A stretch of 64,000 bases of DNA, taken from positions 13,663 to 77,662 of the forward strand of contig JBMOOJ010000099.1 of assembly GCA_049323835.1 (NCBI GenBank), in the 5' to 3' direction. The number at the start of each line of letters is the position of its first letter. Within the stretch, counting starts at the first letter, position 1. The DNA comes from SG-bin9 sp049323835. Its GTDB lineage: Bacteria > Pseudomonadota > Alphaproteobacteria > Rhizobiales > Xanthobacteraceae. Shown one piece after another: positions 15,260 through 23,680 of this stretch. The translations under genes were made by a program, and so were the position numbers. The notes below the pieces were generated by a model. That model saw only the letters and a list, made by a program, of their open reading frames with translations, was not told the DNA's origin and searched no databases.

Positions 15260-16333
15260 TTAGGCGTTGTCTCCCGTTACCGCCTCGCAGACTGCGCGTG
15301 TCACGTCGGCCGTTCGCGCCTTGCCGCCGAGGTCGGGCGTATGCAGCGCCTTGTCGGCGGTGATGCGCTCGATCGCGCGCATCAGCCGTGCTGCCGCTTT
15401 CGGTTCGCCGAGATGGTCGAGCATCATCACGCTCGACCAGAAGGTGCCGACCGGATTGGCGATACCCTTGCCCATGATATCGAAGGCCGATCCGTGGATC
15501 GGTTCGAACATCGAGGGAAAGGTGCGCTCCGGATTGAGATTGGCGGTCGGCGCAATGCCGAGCGAGCCGGCGAAGGCGGCTGCGAGATCGGAGAGAATGT
15601 CCGCGTGCAGGTTGGTCGCGACGATCGTGTCGATGGTTTCCGGCTTCAGCGTCATGCGCATGGTCATGGCGTCGACCAGCATCTTGTCCCAGGTCACGTC
15701 GGGGAATTCGGCAGCGACTTCGGCCGCGATCTCGTCCCACATCACCATGGCGTGGCGCTGCGCGTTCGACTTGGTGACGACGGTCAGCAGCTTGCGCGGC
15801 CGCGAGCGGGCGAGGCCGAAGGCGAAGCGCATCACGCGGCGGACTCCCGTGCGGGTAAACATCGACACGTCGGTCGCGACTTCTTCCGGCAGTCCGCGAT
15901 GCACGCGGCCGCCGACGCCGGCGTACTCGCCTTCGGAATTCTCGCGCACGATCACCCAGTCGAGCTCCGGCCCCTTCACGTTGCGGAGCGGGCTGGAGAT
16001 GCCGGGCAGGATGCGCGTCGGCCGCACGTTGGCGTACTGGTCGAACGGCTGACAGATCGCCAGCCGCAGACCCCATAGCGTGATGTGATCGGGGACGTCC
16101 GGCGCACCGGCCGAGCCGAACAGGATCGCATCGTGCTTGCGAATCTGGTTGAGGCCGTCGGCCGGCATGAAGGCGCCGGTCTTTTTGTAACGGGCGCTGC
16201 CCCAGTCGAAGTGGTCGAAGGCGATGGTGAAGCCGTCGCGGCTGGCGCAGGCATTCAGCGCCTCGACGCCGGCCTCGATGACTTCTGTGCCGATCCCGTC
16301 GCCGGGAATGGCGGCAATCCGGTATGTCTTCAC
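15260..16333 (-). CDS. Tartrate/isopropylmalate-type dehydrogenase
   Basis: 357 residues of the isocitrate/isopropylmalate dehydrogenase superfamily, which oxidatively decarboxylates 2-hydroxy acids with NAD and a divalent metal. AIPGDGIGTEV is at the N-terminus, VRENSEGEYAG is the phosphate-loop/substrate region, and NLHADILSDLAAAF supplies metal-binding aspartates. FDQYANVRPTR and PSMFEPIHGSAFDIMGKG are closest to tartrate dehydrogenase/decarboxylase rather than LeuB, but the distinction is by motif only. GTG start at 16333 with GAGGG upstream. It forms an operon with the following TctC gene. Confidence 0.88.
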   Translation of the reverse strand: MKTYRIAAIPGDGIGTEVIEAGVEALNACASRDGFTIAFDHFDWGSARYKKTGAFMPADGLNQIRKHDAILFGSAGAPDVPDHITLWGLRLAICQPFDQYANVRPTRILPGISSPLRNVKGPELDWVIVRENSEGEYAGVGGRVHRGLPEEVATDVSMFTRTGVRRVMRFAFGLARSRPRKLLTVVTKSNAQRHAMVMWDEIAAEVAAEFPDVTWDKMLVDAMTMRMTLKPETIDTIVATNLHADILSDLAAAFAGSLGIAPTANLNPERTFPSMFEPIHGSAFDIMGKGIANPVGTFWSSVMMLDHLGEPKAAARLMRAIERITADKALHTPDLGGKARTADVTRAVCEAVTGDNA

Positions 16334-16503
16334 GTGCGTTTGGCCCTCATTCCAATGGGTGGGATCGTCGCCGAGCAGGTCACGGCTGTCAAAAGGACTC
16401 ACTTGTGCGATGCCGCAGATACAATGTGATACGCTTTTTCGATCGAAACGCGGCCGCGTATAGCCGTACCTTCGGGGTTGTCACTCTCACGAGATGGGTT
16501 GCC

Positions 16504-17172
16504 ATGCTGACTGTTCATCACCTGAATAATTCCCGCTCGCAGCGTGTGCTTTGGCTGCTTGAGGAGCTGGAAGTCCCCTATGAGATCAAGCGGTATCAGC
16601 GTGGTTCGGACATGCTGGCGCCGAAGGAACTGCGCGAGGTGCACCCGCTCGGCAAGTCGCCGGTGATATCCGACAACGGCAACACCATCGCCGAGTCCGG
16701 CGCCATCGTCGAATACATTGTCGAGACCTATGGCAACAGCCGGCTGATTCCGCCGCCGAAGACGCCGGAGCGCCTGCGCTATACCTACTGGCTTCACTAT
16801 GCCGAGGGGTCGGCGATGATGCCGCTGGTGCAGAAGCTCGTGTTCAGCGTGCTGCCCGGCCGTGCGCCCGCCTTCGTGCGCCCGATGTTCAGGATGGTGA
16901 TGGGGCAGCTGCTGAAGAATCTCGTCGACCCGACGCTCAAGCGCCACATGGCGTACTGGGAAGGCGAGTTGCAGAAGAGCGAATACTTTGCCGGCAGCCA
17001 GTTCACCGCCGCCGATATTCAGATGAGCTTCCCGCTGGAAGCCGCCGCTCAGCGCGCCGGCCTCGACAACGGCAGTCATCCGAAGGCAATGGCGCTGCTC
17101 GCGAAGCTTCAAGCGCGCCCGGCTTACAAGCGGGCGCTGGAGCGCGGCGGGCCTTACGCGCTCGCGCGATAG
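16504..17172 (+). CDS. Glutathione S-transferase family protein
   Basis: 222 residues: thioredoxin-like N-terminal domain (MLTVHHLNNSRSQRVLWLLE) with the glutathione-site AESGAIVEYIVETYG near residue 65, then a helical domain with YFAGSQFTAADIQMSFPLE. The first helix has Ser at the usual catalytic position (NNSRSQR), as in bacterial theta/beta-like forms. It stands alone, divergent from the dehydrogenase operon, and is followed by an intergenic repeat. Substrate unknown. Confidence 0.92.
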   Translation: MLTVHHLNNSRSQRVLWLLEELEVPYEIKRYQRGSDMLAPKELREVHPLGKSPVISDNGNTIAESGAIVEYIVETYGNSRLIPPPKTPERLRYTYWLHYAEGSAMMPLVQKLVFSVLPGRAPAFVRPMFRMVMGQLLKNLVDPTLKRHMAYWEGELQKSEYFAGSQFTAADIQMSFPLEAAAQRAGLDNGSHPKAMALLAKLQARPAYKRALERGGPYALAR

Positions 17173-17178
17173 TTTGGG

Positions 17179-17284
17179 CGTCATCCTGAGGTGCGAGCCG
17201 AATTTGCGGCGAGCCTCGAAAGATGACAGGTCGACCCGTCGCCGTTCGAGGCCCTCGCTTTCGCTCGGGCACCTCCGGGTGACG
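17179..17284. repeat. Intergenic palindromic repeat (family A)
   Basis: Ends CGTCATCCTGAGGTGC and GCACCTCCGGGTGACG pair at 14 of 16 positions over a 106-bp element containing GAGCCTCGAA. The same family recurs at 23545-23680. The sequence can fold into a long hairpin downstream of the GST gene. The remaining bases up to 17457 hold a short CGTCAT/ATGACG hairpin (17421-17440) and no gene. Confidence 0.8.
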
Positions 17285-17457
17285 GATTGCTATTTGCGTC
17301 CAGCCGCTATTGCGCTGAGGCAGCAGCGATCGATCCGCACAGCCCGCTAGCGAGATCATTTCAGCTTCATGTGGAGTCGAATGCGTCGCACGTAACCAAC
17401 TGTCGCGTTACACCTGACTTCGTCATTGCCGGGCATGACGAGCGTGAGTTCGCTCGC

Positions 17458-18009
17458 CTAACACCAGCCGCCGCGGCGGCCGCCTTGGTACGTGCGCACG
17501 TGACCCGTTTTCAGCAGCGCCGCTGAAATGTTTGGCGTGCGTTTCGTCCCGGCATCGGCGACAACGCGGCCAGAGTATTTGTCAGGCCCGATGTTGTAGA
17601 TCGCGACGTCGCCCTCCTCGAGCAGCTTGCGCAACGCGGTTGCCGCCGAGTCGGCGAGCCTTGCTTCTTCGACACACGACGCCTTCAATTCCGGCGCATC
17701 GATGCCGCGCAGACGCACGCGCGTCATCAGATCGAGCCCCGGCCACAGATGCACGCGCGCCTCGAACGTATCGCCATCGATGGTGCGGATCACGTCAACC
17801 GGATGGCGCACGGATGGATTGCCGGCGCGGCGCCAGACGATCTCGCTGTCGCGCGCATAGGGAGATTCGGTTTCGACCGGCGCTTTCCACGATTGCCAGC
17901 CCCGCCCGTTGAGCAGCACGCCCGCGGCGACGCCCAGAACGAAGACCCATGGCAGCACGGCGGCCAGACGGCCGCGCCATGGCGACGTGATGCGGGGAGC
18001 TAGGAACAT
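17458..18009 (-). CDS. Membrane-anchored thermonuclease-like protein
   Basis: 183 residues: one N-terminal membrane helix (about 14-34) and a staphylococcal-nuclease OB-fold. The active-site elements are present: DGDTFEA with the metal aspartates, RVRLRGIDAPELKASC with the arginine and acidic residue, and a later KYSGRVV in the segment carrying the second arginine. Such proteins are exported, Ca-dependent sugar-nonspecific nucleases. It is short at the C-terminus, ending GGRRGGWC. Confidence 0.88.
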   Translation of the reverse strand: MFLAPRITSPWRGRLAAVLPWVFVLGVAAGVLLNGRGWQSWKAPVETESPYARDSEIVWRRAGNPSVRHPVDVIRTIDGDTFEARVHLWPGLDLMTRVRLRGIDAPELKASCVEEARLADSAATALRKLLEEGDVAIYNIGPDKYSGRVVADAGTKRTPNISAALLKTGHVRTYQGGRRGGWC

Positions 18010-18091
18010 ATGCCTAGACTAAGGCGAGTCGCGGAAAGGCGCAAGCACAATCTGTGATTGCGCAGCTGCAAGTTTTCGTCCGGCCTGGCGC

Positions 18092-18325
18092 CTAGAAGTC
18101 TGACGCGATGCCGTTTTTTTCCCAATCCCCGTAGCGGGTCGGCTCCGGCCCTTGCGGTCCCTGATATTCCTTCGGCCGCGCCGCCGCTTCCGCGCGCGCC
18201 GCCGCCCGGCGGGCTTCGGCCTCGGCCAGCGCCCGCTCGGCCGCCGCCGGCAACGGCCGCTTGCCGCCGGCTGTCCCTGCGGATCCGGGTGGCGTTGCGG
18301 CATCTGGCATTGAGGCTTTGGTCAT
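18092..18325 (-). CDS. DUF1674 / succinate dehydrogenase assembly factor 4 homologue
   Basis: 77 residues. The first two thirds are a charged Ala/Arg helix; the end, GPEPTRYGDWEKNGIASDF, is the diagnostic motif of DUF1674. The eukaryotic member Sdh8/SDHAF4 binds FAD-loaded SdhA and aids complex II assembly; the same role is likely here by homology. No sdh genes are in the window. It is divergent from rsmB. Confidence 0.88.
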   Translation of the reverse strand: MTKASMPDAATPPGSAGTAGGKRPLPAAAERALAEAEARRAAARAEAAARPKEYQGPQGPEPTRYGDWEKNGIASDF

Positions 18326-18385
18326 TTCGAGCCCTTGTCACCGGCACGCACGGACACGCCGCCGGCATATCCCGTTCTACGTTTG

Positions 18386-18400
18386 ATGAGTATCACTCAT
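18386..18400. promoter_or_regulatory. Palindrome upstream of the DUF1674 gene
   Basis: ATGAGT-ATC-ACTCAT, a perfect 6+6 inverted repeat in the 190-bp divergent region between DUF1674 and rsmB. It may be a regulator site; no specific regulator is suggested. No further features were recognised in that region. Confidence 0.3.
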
Positions 18401-18515
18401 ACGTGCCGCACATATATAGACATGAGGCAAATTCGCGATCGGGTTTCACCCATGCGGAAGAAAAAGTTTCATCCGGAATCATGAACTGTTCCGCGATTCC
18501 GAACGTATCGTCATC

Positions 18516-19856
18516 ATGAACCAGTCCCGACCAATCCAGGCGGCCGACGTCCCCGGCCTTGCCGCACGCCGAATCGCCGCCGACGTTCTCGACGGAGTCC
18601 TGCACAAGCGGCGGATGCTGGACGACCAGCTCGACGGGCCGGCCGCACATCCCGGCATCAAGACACTGTCCGATCGCGATCGCGCGCTGATGCGGCGCCT
18701 GGCTGCGACGGCGCTGCGCAAACTCGGCACATTGCGCAAGCTGCTTGGCCGTTTGCTTGACCGCGGCATTCCGAGTGATGCGCCGCGCGCCGAAAGCGCG
18801 CTGCTGATCGGCGCTGCGCAAATCCTCTGGATGGACGTGCCGGATCACGCCGCCGTCGACCTGTCGGTCCGGCTTGTGCAGGCGGACCGGCGCGCTGCGC
18901 GCTATGCGGGTCTGGTCAACGCCGTGCTGCGCCGTTGCGCGCGCGAAGGGCACGCGATGGTACAGGAATCCGCCGCTGAACCCGTCGATATTCCGGCATG
19001 GCTGCTGGCGCGCTGGATGAAGAACTATGGCGAGGAAAACGCGCGCGCGATCGCGATGGCGCTGAGCCATGAGCCGCCGCTCGACATCACTGTGAAGGAT
19101 GATGCCAGCCAATGGGCCGCACAACTGCATGGTGACGTGTTGCCGACCGGTTCGATCCGCACGCTGATGCATGGGCCGGTGACGATGCTGCCCGGCTTCG
19201 CGCAAGGAGTCTGGTGGGTGCAGGATGCAGCCGCGGCGATTCCCGCGCGCCTGTTCGGCGACGTCGCCGGGAAGTCCATTGCCGACCTGTGCGCGGCGCC
19301 GGGCGGGAAGACCGCGCAGCTTGCAACTGCGGGAGCGCGGGTGACCGCAATCGACCGTTCGCCGAATCGGGTGATGCGGCTACGGGACAATCTCGTTCGC
19401 CTCAACCTCGGCGCCGAGACGCTGGTCACCGACGCCACGGACTGGACGAGCGAGCCGTTTGACGGCGTATTGCTCGATGCACCCTGCGCCTCGACCGGCA
19501 CCACCCGCCGTCACCCCGACATCGCCTGGCTGAAGAGCGAAGCCGACATCGGCGCGCTGGCGATGCTGCAACGGCGGCTGCTCCAGAAATCCGTCTCGCT
19601 GCTGAAGCCGGGCGGTACCCTGATCTACTGCACCTGCTCCCTCGAACCGGAAGAGGGCGAACACGCCGTTGCGGCGACGCTGGCTGCGGAGAGCAGCCTG
19701 CGGCGGGTTCCGATAACCCCGGGAGAGGTCGGCGGCCGCAATGAGCTGATTACCGCCGATGGCGACCTGCGCACCCTGCCCTGCCATCTGCCCCATGCCG
19801 ATCCGCGCAAGGCCGGAATGGACGGCTTTTATGCCGCACGCCTCGTCAAATCCTGA
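18516..19856 (+). CDS. rsmB: 16S rRNA m5C967 methyltransferase (RsmB-like)
   Basis: 446 residues. An N-terminal NusB-like RNA-binding domain (about 15-150) is followed by a SAM-dependent methyltransferase domain: the SAM loop LCAAPGGKTAQLA, then LDAPCASTGTTRRHPD (motif IV cysteine) and LIYCTCSLEPEEGE (motif VI nucleophile cysteine). RsmB methylates C967 of 16S rRNA. The extent of the NusB domain supports the ATG at 18516. It leads the conserved rsmB - heparinase-like - purH order. Confidence 0.92.
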   Translation: MNQSRPIQAADVPGLAARRIAADVLDGVLHKRRMLDDQLDGPAAHPGIKTLSDRDRALMRRLAATALRKLGTLRKLLGRLLDRGIPSDAPRAESALLIGAAQILWMDVPDHAAVDLSVRLVQADRRAARYAGLVNAVLRRCAREGHAMVQESAAEPVDIPAWLLARWMKNYGEENARAIAMALSHEPPLDITVKDDASQWAAQLHGDVLPTGSIRTLMHGPVTMLPGFAQGVWWVQDAAAAIPARLFGDVAGKSIADLCAAPGGKTAQLATAGARVTAIDRSPNRVMRLRDNLVRLNLGAETLVTDATDWTSEPFDGVLLDAPCASTGTTRRHPDIAWLKSEADIGALAMLQRRLLQKSVSLLKPGGTLIYCTCSLEPEEGEHAVAATLAAESSLRRVPITPGEVGGRNELITADGDLRTLPCHLPHADPRKAGMDGFYAARLVKS

Positions 19857-20070
19857 TCGCGCCTGATCGCAGTCCGTGATCCAATAGCCGGCCAGACTGC
19901 CAAAGACGGCTGCTCATGGCCCGAAACCGCCGGAAAAATCGATTCGGCGCTTCCGCGGCTGTTCGCCTTGCGGTCTACGCGCCATTCCGGACCGGTGTCC
20001 GAAAGGGTGTCACGAATCCAATTCCGGATTAAAAGAATGGGCAGCGATTCCCACCATCCGCAAAGGCGCC

Positions 20071-21825
20071 GTGTCCGTCGCACCCCGCAGACGCATCTCC
20101 ACCATGGTTCTGGGCCGGTTTGCCCGGACTATGGCTGCGCGCGCGGGGAGCAATTCGCTGGCGCTGTCCCGGCTATGGCCCGGGCGCACTGACCGGCTGA
20201 TCATCGCCCCGCACGACCTGCGGACCACCGACGCCACCCGTGCCGCCGAAATCTATGCCGGGCGCTTTGTCTTCGCCGGCAAGATCGTCAACTGCCATGG
20301 ACGATCGATCTTCGATCTGGAACCGCCGTCGGAGGACTGGGAGGCGGCGCTGCTCGGCTTCGGCTGGCTGCGGCATCTGCGCGCCGCCGACACCGCGATC
20401 TCGCGCGCCAATGCCCGCGCGCTGGTCGAGGACTGGATTTCCAATCCGAAGCGCAAACGAAAGATTGCGTGGCGTGCAGACGTGCTGGCGCGGCGAACCA
20501 TCTCGCTGCTCTCGCAGGCGCCGCTGATTCTCAACGAGACCGACGGCAAGTTCTACCGCCGCTATCTGCGGGCGCTGACCCGCGAAATCCGCCATCTGCG
20601 CTACGTGATGATCGACATCCCCGATGGCGTGCCTAAACTTCAGGTGCTGACCGCGCTGAGCTACGCCTCGCTCTGCCTTGCCAATCAGGGCCGCCACATC
20701 CGCTCGGCGACAAAGAAGCTGTCGGACGAGCTGCAGAAACAGATCCTGCCGGATGGCGGGCATGTCTCGCGCAATCCCGGCGCGCTGATCGAACTGCTGC
20801 TCGACCTCTTGCCCTTGCGCCAGACCTTTGCCGCGCGCAACATCGCGCCACCGCCGGCGCTGCTCAATGCGATCGACCGCATGATGCCGATGCTGCGCTT
20901 CTTCCGGCACAACGACGGCAGCTTCGCGCTGTTCAACGGCATGAGCAACGTGCCGTCCGGCATGGTCGCGACGCTGCTCGCCTACGACGATACGCACGGC
21001 ACGCCGATGGCGCACATGCCGCACACCGGATTCCAGCGTCTTGAGGCGGGCGCCACCACGCTGATCATCGATACCGGCCCGCCGCCGCCGGCCGCGGTCA
21101 GCCATGACGCGCATGCGGGTTGCCTCTCGTTCGAGTTCTCGTCCGGGAATTGCCGGATCGTCGTCAACTGCGGCATGCCTGCCACCGGCCGCGACAACTG
21201 GCGCGCGTTCGCGCGCGGCACGGCTGCGCACTCGACCCTGACCTATCGCGACACATCGTCATGCCAGTTCGTCGAACGCACGACCATGAAACGCCTGTTA
21301 CAGGGCGCGCCGGTCGTCAGCGGCCCGGTAAATGTGGAGTCGTACCGCGAAGCCGTCGCCAACGGCATCCTGCTGACCACCTCTCATGACGGCTATCTCA
21401 GCCAGTTCGGGATGATCCACCGGCGCGTACTGATGATGTCGCACGACGGACTGCGGCTCGACGGCGAAGATTCGTTGACGCCGGCACCTGGCACCCGCAC
21501 CAAGAACGCCAACGACGCCTATGCGCTGCGCTTCCATCTGCATCCGTCGGTGAAGGCCAGCCGACTCAGCGACGCCCGCGGCGTCATGCTGGTGCTGCCG
21601 AACAAGGAGGTGTGGACCTTCGAGGCGCTCGACGACAAGGTCGAACTCGAGGACAGCGTGTTCCTCGCCGGCACCGACGGCCCCCGCCGCACCGTGCAGA
21701 TCGTGATCCCGCAGAATTCGCGGCAAGCCACCAGCATCCGCTGGAGTTTCGCCCGCTCCTCCGGCTCACCCGCCGCAACCAGCGCGCGCCGCAACACCCA
21801 GCGCGAACCGGAGCTGCCGCTCTGA
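20071..21825 (+). CDS. Heparinase II/III-like polysaccharide lyase family protein
   Basis: 584 residues: an N-terminal alpha/alpha-toroid region and a C-terminal beta domain with GNCRIVVNCGMPATGRDNWR and RGTAAHSTLTYRDTSSCQF, the Heparinase II/III C-terminal signature. Family members cleave acidic polysaccharides by beta-elimination, but no signal peptide is evident and the substrate is unknown. Start chosen as GTG 20071 (MSVAPRRRIS); ATG 20104 is possible. The 214 bp before it hold no gene. It lies between rsmB and purH, an association common in Rhizobiales with no known reason. Confidence 0.87.
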   Translation: MSVAPRRRISTMVLGRFARTMAARAGSNSLALSRLWPGRTDRLIIAPHDLRTTDATRAAEIYAGRFVFAGKIVNCHGRSIFDLEPPSEDWEAALLGFGWLRHLRAADTAISRANARALVEDWISNPKRKRKIAWRADVLARRTISLLSQAPLILNETDGKFYRRYLRALTREIRHLRYVMIDIPDGVPKLQVLTALSYASLCLANQGRHIRSATKKLSDELQKQILPDGGHVSRNPGALIELLLDLLPLRQTFAARNIAPPPALLNAIDRMMPMLRFFRHNDGSFALFNGMSNVPSGMVATLLAYDDTHGTPMAHMPHTGFQRLEAGATTLIIDTGPPPPAAVSHDAHAGCLSFEFSSGNCRIVVNCGMPATGRDNWRAFARGTAAHSTLTYRDTSSCQFVERTTMKRLLQGAPVVSGPVNVESYREAVANGILLTTSHDGYLSQFGMIHRRVLMMSHDGLRLDGEDSLTPAPGTRTKNANDAYALRFHLHPSVKASRLSDARGVMLVLPNKEVWTFEALDDKVELEDSVFLAGTDGPRRTVQIVIPQNSRQATSIRWSFARSSGSPAATSARRNTQREPELPL

Positions 21826-21945
21826 ACCCGGCGGCCGGCACTCCCTGTGGCCAATGTCAGGCATGCCACGGCAAGCGGTTCCGCCACCGGAAAAACCGTG
21901 CTACGCGGCGCCTTTCCGCATTCCGGACAGACCCTGGATCAATCG

Positions 21946-23538
21946 ATGGCTGACCATCTTCGCCGCATCACCCGTGCCCTTTTGTCCGTGTCGGACAAGA
22001 CCGGGCTGATCGAATTCGCCCGCGCACTCGCCGATCATGGCGTCGAACTGGTGTCGACCGGCGGCACGGCCAAGGCGATTGCGGCGGCCGGGTTGAAAGT
22101 GAAGGACGTCTCCGATCTCACCGGCTTTCCGGAGATGATGGATGGCCGCGTCAAGACGCTGCATCCAAAGGTGCATGGCGGGCTGCTCGCGATCCGGAAC
22201 AACGCCGATCACGCTGCGTCGATGAAGGCGCACGACATCGCGCCGATCGATCTGCTCGTGGTCAATCTCTATCCGTTCGAAGCGACGGTGCAGAAGGGGG
22301 CGAGCGAAGAGGATTGCATCGAGAACATCGACATCGGCGGACCGGCGATGATCCGCGCCGCCGCCAAGAACCACGACGACGTCGCGGTGATCGTCGAGCC
22401 GAGCGACTATCAGGCGGTTCTCGACGAGATGGCCGCGCATCAGGGCGCGACCACGCTCGCGCTGCGCAAGCGGTTCGCGGCCAAGGCTTACGCCCGCACC
22501 GGCGCTTATGACGCCGCGATCTCGAACTGGTTCGCGGACAAGCTCGGCATTCAGGCGCCGGATTTCCGCGCGGTCGGCGGCAAGCTGATTCAGGCGTTGC
22601 GCTATGGCGAGAACCCGCACCAGCATGCGGCGTTCTACGCCACCGCCGAACAGCGCCCGGGTGTGGCGACCGCGCGCCAGCTTCAGGGCAAGGAGCTCTC
22701 CTACAATAACATCAACGATACCGACGCCGCGTATGAGTGCATCGGCGAGTTCGATGCGAAACGCACGGCCGCCTGCGTGATCGTCAAGCACGCCAACCCG
22801 TGTGGCGTGGCGGAGGGCAGCGATCTCGTCAGCGCTTATCGCAAAGCGCTCGCGTGCGATTCCACTTCGGCCTTCGGCGGCATCGTCGCGTTGAACCGTA
22901 CGCTCGATGCGGAGGCTGCCCGCGCGATCACTGAAATCTTCACCGAGGTCATCATCGCGCCGGACGCAACGGATGAAGCGATCGCGATCGTCGCCACGAA
23001 GAAGAATCTACGCCTGCTGCTCGCCGGCGGGCTGCCTGATCCGCGCGCCCCGGGCCTCACCGCGAAAACCGTTGCGGGCGGTCTGCTCGTTCAGTCGCGC
23101 GACAATGCAGTTGTCGATGCGATGACGCTGAGGACGGTGACGAAGCGCGCCCCGACCGAGGCCGAGCTGCGCGATCTGCGCTTTGCGTTCCGCGTCGCCA
23201 AGCACGTGAAGTCGAACACCATCGTCTACGCCAAGGATCTGGCCACTGTCGGCATCGGCGCGGGCCAGATGAGCCGCATCGATTCGGCGCGCATCGCCGC
23301 GCGCAAGGCGCAGGATGCTGCGGCCGAGGCGAAGCTCGCCAAGCCGATGACCGCAGGCTCGGTCGTCGCATCGGATGCGTTTTTCCCGTTCGCGGACGGT
23401 CTCCTGGTCGCGATCGAGGCAGGCGCAACCGCCGTCATTCAACCCGGCGGCTCGATGCGCGACGACGAAGTGATCAAGGCCGCCGACGAGCACGGCATCG
23501 CCATGGTGCTCACCGGCACCCGGCACTTCAAGCACTGA
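21946..23538 (+). CDS. purH: AICAR transformylase / IMP cyclohydrolase
   Basis: The 530-residue bifunctional enzyme makes the last two steps of IMP synthesis. The N-terminal IMP cyclohydrolase (1-200) has SVSDKTGLIEFARAL and STGGTAKAI; the C-terminal transformylase has the catalytic KHANPCGVA motif, RYGENPHQHA and the ending DDEVIKAADEHGIAMVLTGT. Length equals that of typical PurH. The ATG at 21946 gives the canonical start; a GTG at 21847 would add 33 unrelated residues. Confidence 0.97.
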   Translation: MADHLRRITRALLSVSDKTGLIEFARALADHGVELVSTGGTAKAIAAAGLKVKDVSDLTGFPEMMDGRVKTLHPKVHGGLLAIRNNADHAASMKAHDIAPIDLLVVNLYPFEATVQKGASEEDCIENIDIGGPAMIRAAAKNHDDVAVIVEPSDYQAVLDEMAAHQGATTLALRKRFAAKAYARTGAYDAAISNWFADKLGIQAPDFRAVGGKLIQALRYGENPHQHAAFYATAEQRPGVATARQLQGKELSYNNINDTDAAYECIGEFDAKRTAACVIVKHANPCGVAEGSDLVSAYRKALACDSTSAFGGIVALNRTLDAEAARAITEIFTEVIIAPDATDEAIAIVATKKNLRLLLAGGLPDPRAPGLTAKTVAGGLLVQSRDNAVVDAMTLRTVTKRAPTEAELRDLRFAFRVAKHVKSNTIVYAKDLATVGIGAGQMSRIDSARIAARKAQDAAAEAKLAKPMTAGSVVASDAFFPFADGLLVAIEAGATAVIQPGGSMRDDEVIKAADEHGIAMVLTGTRHFKH

Positions 23539-23544
23539 GATTTA

Positions 23545-23680
23545 GCCGTCACCCTGAGAGCCTGTCCCGGACTTGATCCGGGATGCGAGCCATTCTTTAT
23601 GGCGAGCCTCGAAGGGTGGCAGCTTCGTACGAGTCATCCTTCGAGGCGCGCTGAAGGAGCGTGCACCTCAGGATGACGGC
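23545..23680. repeat. Intergenic palindromic repeat (family A), overlapping a gene end
   Basis: Starts GCCGTCACCCTGAG and ends CTCAGGATGACGGC, with CTGTCCCGGACTTGATCCGG and GCGAGCCTCGAAGGG inside; same family as 17179-17284. It lies between convergent purH and the transporter gene, and its right end contributes the last codons and the stop of the transporter (TGA at 23668-23670 on the minus strand). Confidence 0.8.

Noticed and set aside
17287..17526. 79-codon plus-strand frame after the GST gene
   Set aside because: It overlaps the nuclease 3' end, has no ribosome site and no recognisable features.
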